Assembly (NCBI GenBank): GCA_016710385.1
Contig: JADJVX010000017.1
Coordinates: forward strand, 620,001 to 684,000
Reading direction: 5' to 3'
Length of the DNA stretch: 64,000 nt
Source: Actinomycetales bacterium
GTDB taxonomy: Bacteria > Actinomycetota > Actinomycetes > Actinomycetales > Dermatophilaceae
Below the pieces are notes generated by a model that searched no databases, was not told where the DNA came from, and saw nothing but the letters and a program-made list of their open reading frames with translations. Position 1 is the stretch's first letter. Every line of letters starts with the position of its first letter. Below, piece by piece: positions 35,633 to 44,355 of the stretch. The position numbers and the translations under genes are program-made.

Positions 35633-37107
35633 GACTGTCCTCCTGTCGAGCCGGAACCGCGGGCATTCCACCATTGTCGGAAGGTCTGCGCCGGCAGGTC
35701 GGGGATATCGCGGGCGCCGAGCCACATGCCCATCGCGCCCGGCAGCGGCGGGGGTTGGCGGTTGCCCAGCACCTTGCCGGCCAACACCGACCCCTTCTGC
35801 GCCTTTTCGAGCCGGCGGGCGTCGGCGAACAGCCACGCCCCGGCGGCCATCGCGCGGCCCTCGGCGGTGTTGCGGCCCTTGGCATCGACGACCTTGGCCC
35901 GTAGGTGCACGAGCAGCTTGGGGATGTCGATGCGCATCGGGCACGCCTCGAAACATGCCCCGCACAGCGTCGACGCGAACGGCAACGACCGGTCGACCTC
36001 GCTGGCGGTGCCCCGCAATTGCGGGTTGAGGATCGACCCGATCGGCCCGGGGTAGACCGAGCCGTAGGCGTGTCCACCGGCGCGCTCGTAAACCGGGCAG
36101 GTGTTGAGGCAGGCCGAGCAACGGATGCAGCGCAGCGCCTCCCGGCCCACCGGATCGGCCAACACGTGGGTGCGGCCGTTGTCGATGAGCACGACGTGGA
36201 CGTTCTGCGGCCCGTCACCCGCATGGACCCCGCTCCACATCGACGTGTAGGGGTTCATCCGCTCGCCGGTCGAGGATCGCGGCAGCAACTGCAGGAAGGT
36301 GCCCAGGTCCTGCCAGGTGGGCAACACCTTTTCGATCCCGACCACCGAGATGAGCGTCTCGGGCAGGGTGAGGCACATCCGGCCGTTGCCCTCCGACTCG
36401 ACGACGACGAGCGTGCCCGTCTCAGCCACCAGGAAGTTGGCCCCGGAGATGGCGACCTTGGCCCGCAGGAACTTCTCCCGCAAGTGCAGACGCGCGGCCT
36501 CGGCCAGCCGGCGCGGCTCGTCGGTGAGATCGTCCGGCGCCGGCCGCCCGACCAACCCCATCTCGCGCCGGAAGATCTCGCGGATCTCCGAACGGTTGCG
36601 GTGGATGGCCGGCACGAGGATGTGGCTCGGCCGGTCGTGGCCCAGTTGGACGATGAGCTCGGCCAGGTCGGTCTCCCAGGCGTGGATACCCTCGGCCTCC
36701 AGCGCCTCGTTGAGCTCGATCTCCTGGGTAGCCATCGACTTGACCTTGACCACCTCGCCGGTGCCGACCGCCTTGACCAGGTCGACGACGATCCGGTTGG
36801 CCTCGGCGGCATCGCGAGCCCAGTGCACGACCGCACCACCGCGGGTCAGGGCTTCCTCGGCCTGCACGAGGTAGTCGGCCAAATGGCCGAGCACCTCGTC
36901 CTTGGCGTCGGCGCCGGCTTGACGCAGCTCCTCCCAGCGCGGCACCTCGGCGACGACCTTGGCCCGCTTGGCCCGGATCACCCCGGTGGCGTGGGCGAGA
37001 TTGCGCCGCTGTTGGGTGTTCCCGAGAGCCGAGCGCGCGGCATACGGGAACTTCGGCATCCCGACGAAGGTGGGAGAGGTCTGCTGCACGGGTCCGACGG
37101 CACTCAT
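35629..37107 (-). CDS. lutB: L-lactate utilisation iron-sulfur protein LutB
   Basis: The 492-residue protein joins an N-terminal LUD domain (NFLVAETGTLVVVESEGNGR) to a ferredoxin-like domain with two 4Fe-4S motifs, CIRCSACLNTCPVY and CGACFEACPMRID, and the LutB C-terminal tail. With LutA and LutC it oxidises L-lactate to pyruvate in the cytoplasm. ATG 37107 overlaps the lutA stop by four bases, and its own stop overlaps lutC the same way. Length and domain order are normal. Confidence 0.95.
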   Translation of the reverse strand: MSAVGPVQQTSPTFVGMPKFPYAARSALGNTQQRRNLAHATGVIRAKRAKVVAEVPRWEELRQAGADAKDEVLGHLADYLVQAEEALTRGGAVVHWARDAAEANRIVVDLVKAVGTGEVVKVKSMATQEIELNEALEAEGIHAWETDLAELIVQLGHDRPSHILVPAIHRNRSEIREIFRREMGLVGRPAPDDLTDEPRRLAEAARLHLREKFLRAKVAISGANFLVAETGTLVVVESEGNGRMCLTLPETLISVVGIEKVLPTWQDLGTFLQLLPRSSTGERMNPYTSMWSGVHAGDGPQNVHVVLIDNGRTHVLADPVGREALRCIRCSACLNTCPVYERAGGHAYGSVYPGPIGSILNPQLRGTASEVDRSLPFASTLCGACFEACPMRIDIPKLLVHLRAKVVDAKGRNTAEGRAMAAGAWLFADARRLEKAQKGSVLAGKVLGNRQPPPLPGAMGMWLGARDIPDLPAQTFRQWWNARGSGSTGGQS

Positions 37108-37928
37108 GCCGGGTCCTCCTCGGTCGAGGCGAGGATCTCGGCCAGGTGCATGATCCGCACCCCGGCGCGCTGGCGCTTGAGCACCCCGCCGATGTTCATC
37201 AGGCACATGTTGTCGCCGGCCACGAGCACTTCAGCGCCGGTCTCGCGCACATGGCGGGCCTTGTCCGAGGCCATCGAGATCGACATATCGGGGTTCTTGA
37301 CCGAGAACGTCCCACCGAAACCACAACACTCGGTGGCATTGGGCAACTCGACAACCGTGATCCCGCGCACCGCACGCAACAACTGCTGCGGCCGGTCGCC
37401 CACCTGAGCGACTCGCAGCGAGTGGCAGGTCGGGTGATAGGTGACCCGGTGCGGGAAGTAGGCCCCGACATCGGTCACCTTCAGCACGTCGACGAGGAAC
37501 TCGCTGATGTCGTAGACGTGCGGGACGACAGCCGCGACCTCGCGGACCAGCCCGGCGTCGCCGCTGCGCTCGGCGAGCTGGTGGTGCTGCTCGCGCACCG
37601 CCCCGACACATGACCCCGACGGGGCGACGACGTAGTCGAAGGCCGCGAAAGTATCGACGAAGCCACGGACCAACGGGATCGCCTCGGCGGCATACCCGGT
37701 GTTGGTGAAGATCTGCCCGCAGCAGGTCTGCTTGCGCGGGAAGACCACCCGGACGCCGAGCCGCTCGAGCACCTTGACCGTGGAGATCGGCGTGCCGGGC
37801 CACACGGTGTCGTTGTAGCAGGCGGCGAACAGGGCGACGGTCGTGCCCGCGCCGGGGCGACCCCGGTATGCCGGGTCGGCCGCGGCCGCGGGGGCCAGGC
37901 CGGGGGCGCTGGTGGGCGTCGCGGTCAT
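37104..37928 (-). CDS. lutA: L-lactate utilisation protein LutA (CCG-domain)
   Basis: The 274-residue protein carries two cysteine-rich CCG domains, with QTCCGQIFTNTGY and ECCGFGGTFSVKNPDMS, typical of LutA and glycolate/heterodisulfide-reductase-like subunits. An N-terminal extension of about 30 residues (SAPGLAPAAAADPAYRGRPG) precedes the usual VALFAACYNDTVWP and looks unstructured. ATG 37928 overlaps the permease stop. Confidence 0.94.
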   Translation of the reverse strand: MTATPTSAPGLAPAAAADPAYRGRPGAGTTVALFAACYNDTVWPGTPISTVKVLERLGVRVVFPRKQTCCGQIFTNTGYAAEAIPLVRGFVDTFAAFDYVVAPSGSCVGAVREQHHQLAERSGDAGLVREVAAVVPHVYDISEFLVDVLKVTDVGAYFPHRVTYHPTCHSLRVAQVGDRPQQLLRAVRGITVVELPNATECCGFGGTFSVKNPDMSISMASDKARHVRETGAEVLVAGDNMCLMNIGGVLKRQRAGVRIMHLAEILASTEEDPA

Positions 37929-39667
37929 GGCAGCATCCAGGACAGGATCGCCGTCGACTGCAGGCCGACGAGCAGGCACATGACGATGATGAGCCCGATG
38001 CTCCACACGACGACCTTGCGGAAGATGTCGGACTCGCGCCCCACCAAGCCGACGGCGGTCGCGGCGATGGTGAGATTCTGCGGGCTGATCATCTTGCCGA
38101 CGACCCCACCGGAGGTGTTGGCCGCAACCAGCAGGGTCGGGTCGAGCCCGGCCTTCTGTGCGGCGGTCTGCTGCAGCGTCGAGAAGAGCGCGTTGGCGCT
38201 GGTGTCGGAGCCGGTGACCGCCGTCCCGATCCACCCGAGAATCGGGGAGAAGAAGGCGAAGGCCGCACCGGTGCCGGCGATCCACGTGCCGATGGTGATC
38301 GTCTGGCCAGAGAGGTTCATGACGTAGGCCAAGGCCAGCACCGAGGCCACGGTGAGGAAGGCAAACCGCATCTTGTATGCCGTGTCTTTGACCTCCTTGG
38401 CCCACCCGGCCATCGACAGGCCATAGACCACGGCCGTGATAAGCCCGCAGATCAGCAGGCTGGTGCCAGGCGAGGACAGCCACGGGAAGGTGTAGATCGT
38501 CGAGGAGTTCTTGGCGCCGGAGCCGGTGAGCACCTGGCCGTCCAGACCGGGCCAGCCGATCTTGACGTCGGTCGTGGCCAGCCAGGTCTTGACCGGGCCG
38601 ACCAGCTTGGCGATCGAGAAGATCGCGATGACCAGCAGATAGGGGAAGAGCGCCATGGTGATGCGACCCGGGGTGAGCGCCCGGGCGCGGGTCTCCAACT
38701 CGGCCTCCGACACGGCATACTGCTCGGCGCTGGTGGCACCCGCCCCACCGGAACCCGAACCCGCCCCGACGAGCGCATGGTCGCGCTCGCGTTCGCGAGC
38801 CAGGGACACGACTGCGTCCTCCTTGCCGGCCGGCTGCCAGAACCGCAGGAAGACGACGGCCGCGGCCAGGCCGACGAGCGAGGCGATGATGTCGGTGAGC
38901 TCCACGGAGATGAAGGTGGCCGACAGCCACTGTGCGATGGCGAACGCGACCCCGACGACGAGCGCGACCGGCCAGGTCTGCCGCACGCCGCGCTTGCCGT
39001 CGACCATGAGCACGAGCAGGAGCGGGACGAACAGCGCGATGACCGGGGTCTGATGCCCGACGTAGGCACCGATCTGGGTGTAGGGGATCTTGGTCAGCGA
39101 GCCGGCAGTGATGATCGGAGTGCCGATGGCCCCGAAGGCGACCGGCGCGGTGTTGGCCAGCAGCACGACGGCGGCCGCACGCAGCGGCGAGAAGCCCAGC
39201 GCCATGAGCATGACACCGGTGATGGCGACGGGGGCACCGAAACCGGCGAGGGCCTCCAGCAGCCCGCCGAAGCAGAAGGCGATGATGATCGCCTGCACCC
39301 GAGGGTCATCGGAGATGAGGTGGAAGGTCGCTCGCAGGTCCTCGAAGCGACCGCTGGCGACCGTCACCTGGTAGAGCACGATCGCGGTGAAGACGATCCA
39401 CATGATGGGGAACAGGCCGAACACGGCGCCCTCGGTGGCCGACAGGACGGCCAGCCCGACCGGCATCTTGAAGAACAGCGCGGCGACGACGATCGCCACG
39501 AGGACCGAGGTGAGGCCCGCCCAGTGTGCCTTCCAGCGCAGCCACCCCAGCGTGACGAACACCGTGAGCAGCGGAAGCAGCGCAATGAGGGCGGAGATGA
39601 CGAGGCTGCCGCCGACCGGCGCAAGTTGCGGGGTATAGGGATCGGCGGCGAGGGAGAGTGGTGACAT
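37925..39667 (-). CDS. lldP: L-lactate permease
   Basis: The 580-residue, roughly 13-helix carrier belongs to the LctP family of lactate/glycolate:proton symporters. The conserved core CFGGLLEALAGFGAPVAITG, GFSPLRAAAVVLLANTAPVA and NTSGGVVGKMISPQNLTIAA is intact. A Gly/Ser/Glu-rich loop around residues 290-325 is hydrophilic and probably cytoplasmic. It heads the operon lldP-lutA-lutB-lutC, facing the divergent GntR regulator gene across two operators. Confidence 0.95.
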   Translation of the reverse strand: MSPLSLAADPYTPQLAPVGGSLVISALIALLPLLTVFVTLGWLRWKAHWAGLTSVLVAIVVAALFFKMPVGLAVLSATEGAVFGLFPIMWIVFTAIVLYQVTVASGRFEDLRATFHLISDDPRVQAIIIAFCFGGLLEALAGFGAPVAITGVMLMALGFSPLRAAAVVLLANTAPVAFGAIGTPIITAGSLTKIPYTQIGAYVGHQTPVIALFVPLLLVLMVDGKRGVRQTWPVALVVGVAFAIAQWLSATFISVELTDIIASLVGLAAAVVFLRFWQPAGKEDAVVSLARERERDHALVGAGSGSGGAGATSAEQYAVSEAELETRARALTPGRITMALFPYLLVIAIFSIAKLVGPVKTWLATTDVKIGWPGLDGQVLTGSGAKNSSTIYTFPWLSSPGTSLLICGLITAVVYGLSMAGWAKEVKDTAYKMRFAFLTVASVLALAYVMNLSGQTITIGTWIAGTGAAFAFFSPILGWIGTAVTGSDTSANALFSTLQQTAAQKAGLDPTLLVAANTSGGVVGKMISPQNLTIAATAVGLVGRESDIFRKVVVWSIGLIIVMCLLVGLQSTAILSWMLP

Positions 39668-39716
39668 CTGGACTCCTGGGGATGGCCGGAGACAACGGTG
39701 ACGTTCGGACACCCAG

Positions 39717-39757
39717 TGGTCGGACCATTCGTTCAGTGATTCATATTGGTCAGACCA
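39717..39757. promoter_or_regulatory. Tandem GntR/FadR-type operators of the lactate operon
   Basis: TGGTCGGACCA (39717-39727) and TGGTCAGACCA (39747-39757) are two near-identical palindromes with the TGGT-N3-ACCA pattern of LldR/FadR-type regulators. Their centres are 30 bases apart, three helical turns, between lldP and the divergent regulator gene. Confidence 0.8.
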
Positions 39758-39921
39758 TTGTGGATGGACTTCACGATAGGGAGCGGGATCGCGCGGGGTC
39801 AATGCCGCCTGGCGCAGATCGGCGCCGTTCGGCGCGCGTCGCGCGCCAAGCGGTCGGTATGCCGTGCGCAGACCCCCGGGGTGGGTAACAGCCCCCTACC
39901 GCCAGGCGTCATGATGGGGAC

Positions 39922-40689
39922 ATGACCGCCCCCGCGCCCCTGTCCGCGCCGCGGGCCTTCGAGGTGGTCCTCGAGTGGGTGGAGTCGCGCATCCTCGCCG
40001 GCCAGTTGCATGTCGGCGACCTCTTGCCGCCCGAGCGCGAGCTGGCTCGCCAGCTCGGGGTGAGCCGATCAGCCGTGCGCGAGGCGGTGCGCACTTTGGC
40101 CGCCCAGGGCGTGCTGCGCTCGAGTGTCGGTGCTGGTGGCGCGGGCGGCACGGCGGTCACCGCGGTGCCGTCCCGTGCCCTCGAGCGGTTCCTGCGGTTG
40201 CATGTGGCGCTGGCCAACTTCCCCGTCGACGATGTCATCCAGGCACGCATCGCGTTGGAGCGGCTATCGGCCCGGCTCGCTACCGCGAATGCGCGTGCGA
40301 GCGACCTGGCGGCGATGCGCGAGGCCTTGGCCGCCATGGACGTCGCAGGCATCGACAAGTCGGCCTTCAACGATGCCGACACGGCATACCACGTGGCGAT
40401 CGCCGGCGCCGCCGGCAACCGGCTGGTCGCCGACATGACCGTCGCGATCCGGGAATCGATGCGCCTGCCCCTGCTCGACGCCTTCCGCAACGTCGGTGAG
40501 TGGGACGACCTCGTCGACGGACTGCGGGCCCAGCACCAGGCGATCTATCGGGCCATCGAAGAGCGCGACGCCGATCGCGCCGAGGACCTCGTCGAGGAGC
40601 ACATCCGCTCGGCCTGGCACCGACTGGCGCCCTCGTTCGACCGACGCTGGGGCACCAGCGAGGACTCCCGGCCAGGGACGCAGATCTGA
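39922..40689 (+). CDS. lldR: FadR/GntR-family lactate regulator (LldR-like)
   Basis: The 255-residue regulator has an N-terminal winged helix (LPPERELARQLGVSRSAVRE, AVRTLAAQGVLRSS) and a C-terminal FCD domain (DTAYHVAIAGAAGNRLVADM, QHQAIYRAIEERDADRAEDL) with the metal-binding Asp/His pattern. It is divergent from lldP and two TGGT-N3-ACCA operators lie between, so lactate-relieved repression of the lut operon is the obvious role. A Gly/Ala patch (VGAGGAGGTAVTAVP) links the domains. The ATG at 39922 follows GATGGGGA. Confidence 0.88.
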   Translation: MTAPAPLSAPRAFEVVLEWVESRILAGQLHVGDLLPPERELARQLGVSRSAVREAVRTLAAQGVLRSSVGAGGAGGTAVTAVPSRALERFLRLHVALANFPVDDVIQARIALERLSARLATANARASDLAAMREALAAMDVAGIDKSAFNDADTAYHVAIAGAAGNRLVADMTVAIRESMRLPLLDAFRNVGEWDDLVDGLRAQHQAIYRAIEERDADRAEDLVEEHIRSAWHRLAPSFDRRWGTSEDSRPGTQI

Positions 40690-40874
40690 CGGTTCGGGTC
40701 CAGGGTCAGCGAGTCGAGCCGGTAGCGATCGCTCGTCCGCCGGCCGCCCAGTCCGACGTGCCGCCCGCGACCGACACCGCATCGAAGCCCAACCGCTGCA
40801 GCCGGTCAGTCATCGCCAATCTCACGCACGGGTGGCTCCTGAGCGATTCGGGGACTCACGAGAGTGACAGAAAT

Positions 40875-40890
40875 ATACCCCCTGGGGTAT
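40875..40890. promoter_or_regulatory. CsoR/CstR-type operator upstream of the persulfide dioxygenase gene
   Basis: ATACCCCCTGGGGTAT has two perfect 7-base arms (ATACCCC, GGGGTAT) around CT. This matches operators of CsoR-family repressors, especially the persulfide sensor CstR, and it sits 62 bases before the CstB-like gene. No CsoR-family gene is in the window. Confidence 0.75.
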
Positions 40891-40951
40891 GCTACGGCCG
40901 ACGCACACCGGCGCCGGGCCTCACCCGTGGCGCAGACCCTCAGGAGCACCG

Positions 40952-42331
40952 ATGCTGCATTTCACCCAGTACTACCTCGACTGCCTCTCGCAGGCGTCCT
41001 ACCTCGTCGGCGACACCGACTCCGGGCAGGCGGTCGTCATCGACCCTCGCCGTGACGTCGAGGACTACCTCGCCGACGCGGCCGCTCACGGCCTGCAGAT
41101 CGTCGGCGTCATCAACACCCACTTCCACGCCGACTTTGTGTCGGGTCACCTGGAGCTGGCTGCCACCACCGGCGCGTGGATTGGCTACGGCTCCCGGGCC
41201 AATCCGGAGTTCGCGTTCCGCGCCTTGGCCGACGCTGAGCGAATCTCGCTCGGCGAGGTCACCCTGCAGATCCTGCACACCCCCGGGCACACTCCCGAGT
41301 CGATCTCGGTGCTGGTCTTCGAGCACCCGCAGGACGACACGGCATACGGGGTGCTCACCGGCGACGCGCTGTTCATCGGCGACGTCGGCCGCCCCGACCT
41401 GCTCGCCTCCGTCGGCACCTCCGCCGACGAGTTGGGCCGCCAGCTCTACTACTCGGTTCACACCGTGCTCATGGGCCTGCCCGACGCCGTGCGAGTCTTC
41501 CCGGCCCACGGGGCGGGCTCGGCCTGCGGCAAGAACCTGTCGACCGAGAAGCAGTCGACGATCGGCGAACAACGGCGAGTCAACTACGCCTGCCAGCCGA
41601 TGAGCGAGGACGAATTCCTCGCGGTGGTCACCGAGGGACAGCCTCCCGCGCCCGCCTACTTCCTCTACAACGCGACCCTCAACAAGCGGGAGCGCGGCGT
41701 CCGCGAGCCCGGCGCCGAGATCGCCGCATTGACCGATGCGCAGGTGGCCGATGCGCTGACTGCCGGCGCGGTGGTCCACGACGCCCGGCCTGCCCTGGAG
41801 TTCGCCGCCGGACATCTCACCGGGGCGATCAGCGTCCCCCACGACGGCCGGATGTCCGAGACAGTGGGCATGGTCATCGCCCCCGACCGGCCGGTCATCG
41901 TGATGACTCCAGCAGGCGAGGAACAAGCCGTCGCGATGCGCCTGGCGCGGATCGGCTACGACAACGTGCTGGGCTATGTGCCGGATGTCGAGGACTTCTT
42001 GGTGCGGCACGAGGCGCAGGTCGACCGGGCCAGCCGGCTCAACGCCGGCCAGGACCAGGATTGGCTGACCGATAACGTCCAGGTGGTCGATATCCGTGGC
42101 GTGGGTGAGCTGGCCGCCGGCATGGTGCCCGGTGCGGTGCACATCCCGCTTCCCCAGTTGGCCAGCCGCGTCGGTGAGCTCGACGCGGATCGCCCGGTCG
42201 TGCTCTATTGCGCCGGCGGCTGGCGCTCCAGCGTCGGCGCCAGCCTGTTGCGCGCGCGGGGCTTTTCCGACGTGTCCGACATCCTCGGTGGGTACACCGC
42301 CTGGGCAGCAACTCACCCGTTGGCCGGCTGA
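40952..42331 (+). CDS. CstB-like metallo-beta-lactamase persulfide dioxygenase with tandem rhodanese domains
   Basis: The 459-residue protein has three parts. Residues 1-230 are a metallo-beta-lactamase fold with the iron site HFHADFVSGH, HTPGHTPES and FPAHGAGSACGKNLS, typical of persulfide dioxygenases. Residues 265-360 form a rhodanese domain with no active Cys (VIVMTPAGEEQ), a pseudo-rhodanese. Residues 375-459 form an active rhodanese with VVLYCAGGWRSSVG. This is the architecture of CstB, which oxidises low-molecular-weight persulfides and yields thiosulfate. AGGAG lies six bases before the ATG, and a CstR-type operator lies upstream. A strong terminator follows. Confidence 0.92.
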   Translation: MLHFTQYYLDCLSQASYLVGDTDSGQAVVIDPRRDVEDYLADAAAHGLQIVGVINTHFHADFVSGHLELAATTGAWIGYGSRANPEFAFRALADAERISLGEVTLQILHTPGHTPESISVLVFEHPQDDTAYGVLTGDALFIGDVGRPDLLASVGTSADELGRQLYYSVHTVLMGLPDAVRVFPAHGAGSACGKNLSTEKQSTIGEQRRVNYACQPMSEDEFLAVVTEGQPPAPAYFLYNATLNKRERGVREPGAEIAALTDAQVADALTAGAVVHDARPALEFAAGHLTGAISVPHDGRMSETVGMVIAPDRPVIVMTPAGEEQAVAMRLARIGYDNVLGYVPDVEDFLVRHEAQVDRASRLNAGQDQDWLTDNVQVVDIRGVGELAAGMVPGAVHIPLPQLASRVGELDADRPVVLYCAGGWRSSVGASLLRARGFSDVSDILGGYTAWAATHPLAG

Positions 42332-42364
42332 CCCCCGACCGACGTCGCCCCACCCCGAGCCGCC

Positions 42365-42403
42365 AAGCCCGGCAGCATCCCCGCATTGGATGCTGCCGGG
42401 CTT
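42365..42403 (+). terminator. Strong terminator after the persulfide dioxygenase gene
   Basis: AAGCCCGGCAGCATCC (42365-42380) pairs perfectly over 16 bases with 42388-42403 around a 7-base loop, 33 bases after the stop. There is only a weak T-rich tail (GATCATCTCTT). It isolates the gene from the following ferredoxin gene. Confidence 0.85.
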
Positions 42404-42483
42404 GATCATCTCTTCCAGGCGGCTTCATCGTGCCTTCATGAACGCTGGCCACCCTGGTGAGGTCAAGCCAGGAAGGTGCGGCC

Positions 42484-43440
42484 ATGTCCCCCACAACCCC
42501 CACCCGCCCCTCGCGCGGCACCGGTCGTCTCACGGCATACCAGCGTCGAATGCGCGCCATCGGCGCGCTGCACCACCGCCGGTATGCCGTGCAACTCACC
42601 GTCGCTGCGCTGGTCGTCGTCGCCGCCGTGCGTCATCAGCGCGAGTCGTCCTCGGGGGCTCCGTCGGTCGACGCGTTATGCCCCTTCGGGGCCGTCGAGT
42701 CGCTGTGGACCTGGGTGACGACCGACCGTCTGCTGCCGAAGATCCACCCCTCGACACTCATCGTGGGCCTCGGGTTGCTCATCTCGGTGATCGTCGCGGG
42801 CAACGCCTTCTGCGGCTGGATCTGTCCGTTCGGGACGGTGCAGGACCTGCTGCACCGGGCCAAGCGAGTCTTGCACCTGCCCGAGCTGCGCGTGCCACCG
42901 CGCCTCGATCGGGCGCTTCGGTGGCTGCGATTCGTCTCTCTCGCAACGATTCTGCTGTTGAGTGCCGGCACGGTGACGCTGTGGTTCGCCGGCTTCGACC
43001 CCTACCTCACGCTTTTCTCGTTGCACTGGCTCTTCGAACCCGACCTCGCGACGATGTGGCCGGCCCTGCTCGTGCTCGCCTTGGTGTTGGGCGCGTCGCT
43101 GCTGGTAGAGCGGGCCTGGTGCCGCTATCTGTGCCCGCTGGGCGGCGTGCTCAGCGCGCTGGGCCACCTGTCGATCCTGCGAGTGCGCCGCAGCCCCAGC
43201 GCGTGCACCGGCTGCAACCTCTGCGTCAAGCCGTGCCCGGTCGGCATCGACGTCGCCAAGCCCGTGCCGTCCGTGAGCACCGACTGCATCGGGTGTCTGG
43301 AATGTGTCGCGTCGTGTCCCACCGGTGGGGCGCTCGTCGTGTCGGCGGCAATCCCGGGCATCAGGCGTCGCACCCCGACGGCGACGACCGGGCCGGTGCC
43401 GGTCAGCATCCGGCCGCGCCATGAGAGGGATGCCCGATGA
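42484..43440 (+). CDS. NapH/CcoG-like membrane 4Fe-4S protein
   Basis: From ATG 42484 (preceded by AGGAAGG) the protein has 318 residues. It contains about four membrane segments with CxxxCP redox loops facing the cytoplasm (DALCPFGAVESLW, NAFCGWICPFGTVQDLLH, CRYLCPLGGVLSALGHL) and a C-terminal ferredoxin pair CTGCNLCVKPCPVGID and CIGCLECVASCPTGG. This is the layout of NapH/NosR/RdxA-like electron-transfer proteins. The partner is unknown. The small downstream gene overlaps it by four bases. Confidence 0.9.
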   Translation: MSPTTPTRPSRGTGRLTAYQRRMRAIGALHHRRYAVQLTVAALVVVAAVRHQRESSSGAPSVDALCPFGAVESLWTWVTTDRLLPKIHPSTLIVGLGLLISVIVAGNAFCGWICPFGTVQDLLHRAKRVLHLPELRVPPRLDRALRWLRFVSLATILLLSAGTVTLWFAGFDPYLTLFSLHWLFEPDLATMWPALLVLALVLGASLLVERAWCRYLCPLGGVLSALGHLSILRVRRSPSACTGCNLCVKPCPVGIDVAKPVPSVSTDCIGCLECVASCPTGGALVVSAAIPGIRRRTPTATTGPVPVSIRPRHERDAR

Positions 43441-43784
43441 AGGTCCTCAACCGATTCGTCATGCCGGCCTTGGCCCTTGTGCTCTTCTTCGGCACCATCG
43501 GGGTGTCCCAGGCCACCGGATCGTGGGTCACCAGTGGTCGCCAGGTGGTGGCAGCCGGCACTCCCCTCGGCGTGGCCGACCTCAAGGGGTGGATGACCCT
43601 CGACCAGGCGGCCCTTGGGCTTGGTATGCCGGTCGCCGACCTCATCGGCCTGGTGGGAGCCCCACCCGGCGCCGTCACCGGCGCGACTGCCTTCAAGGAC
43701 ATCGAGGCGATTGTGCCGGGGTTCTCGCTCGCCACCTTCCGGACCGCGGTGCAGGCCCGCCTCGACCTCACACCGAAGGGCTGA
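43437..43784 (+). CDS. Small secreted or membrane-anchored partner of the NapH-like protein
   Basis: A 115-residue protein starting in an ATGA overlap with the ferredoxin gene. It has one N-terminal membrane or signal segment (FVMPALALVLFFGTIGVSQA) and an outer domain with two helical repeats (KGWMTLDQAALGLGMPVADL, ATAFKDIEAIVPGFSLATFR) that resemble small helix-hairpin modules seen near NapH-like proteins. I recognise no named family. The tight coupling suggests a subunit of the same electron-transfer complex. Confidence 0.75.
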   Translation: MKVLNRFVMPALALVLFFGTIGVSQATGSWVTSGRQVVAAGTPLGVADLKGWMTLDQAALGLGMPVADLIGLVGAPPGAVTGATAFKDIEAIVPGFSLATFRTAVQARLDLTPKG

Positions 43785-43808
43785 GCCCTGAGCCCGAGCC
43801 CTCAGCCC
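43778..43808 (+). terminator. Hairpin at the end of the NapH-like operon
   Basis: GGGCTGAG (43778-43785, containing the stop codon) pairs with CTCAGCCC (43801-43808) across a 15-base loop, between convergent genes. There is no U-run. Confidence 0.45.
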
Positions 43809-43836
43809 GGTTGCCCAGGGCGTCAGGGGCCGTGGA

Positions 43837-44355
43837 CTATGAGCGGGGCGGGCACATGATCGCGCCGGTTACCCGGTTGCTCAGTCCGAGGAGCACCAGG
43901 CCCAGGGCCATCCACCCGCCAGCTGCCGTGGCCGGCATACCGGCCGCATTGGGGGCTGTCGTCGTTGCCAGCGCCAGCGCGGCCACCACCGGGAAGAACC
44001 CCGAGACGGCCGCGCACGGCGATCCGCCGAGGCCAAGGCGCGGGCGACCGTCGACGACGCGCAGGTAGCCCGCGAAGGTCAGCGCCGCGCCCGCAGCCAT
44101 CGCCATGAGCAGCAACGACCACATGGTGCCGTCGGGCCAACCCGCGCTGGAAGCGTAGGCGAGGTAGAGCGGGGTGAAGATCAGCGCCGCAACGAGCAAC
44201 ACGGGCGGTGACCAGGCAGCGCTCACCGCCCGTCGCCAGGGCGCCCGGCCGCTGATCCGATCGAGCACCTCTGGCGGTGTCGCACGCACGAGAGCCCGGA
44301 TCTGGGCGAGGCGAGGGTCCTCCGGCTCACCGGACGACCGGGCCGACCGGGCCAT
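43837..44355 (-). CDS. Hypothetical membrane protein coupled to thioredoxin
   Basis: A 172-residue protein with a charged N-terminus of about 45 residues (RLAQIRALVRATPPEVLDRI) and four hydrophobic segments (PPVLLVAALIFTPLYLAYA, MWSLLLMAMAAGAALTFAG, FFPVVAALALATTTA, GGWMALGLVLLGL). Its ATG overlaps the thioredoxin stop (TGATG), so both are translated together. Two cysteines (GSPCAAVSG and IMCPPRS) could be redox targets of the neighbour, but that is speculation. No family recognised. Confidence 0.75.
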   Translation of the reverse strand: MARSARSSGEPEDPRLAQIRALVRATPPEVLDRISGRAPWRRAVSAAWSPPVLLVAALIFTPLYLAYASSAGWPDGTMWSLLLMAMAAGAALTFAGYLRVVDGRPRLGLGGSPCAAVSGFFPVVAALALATTTAPNAAGMPATAAGGWMALGLVLLGLSNRVTGAIMCPPRS

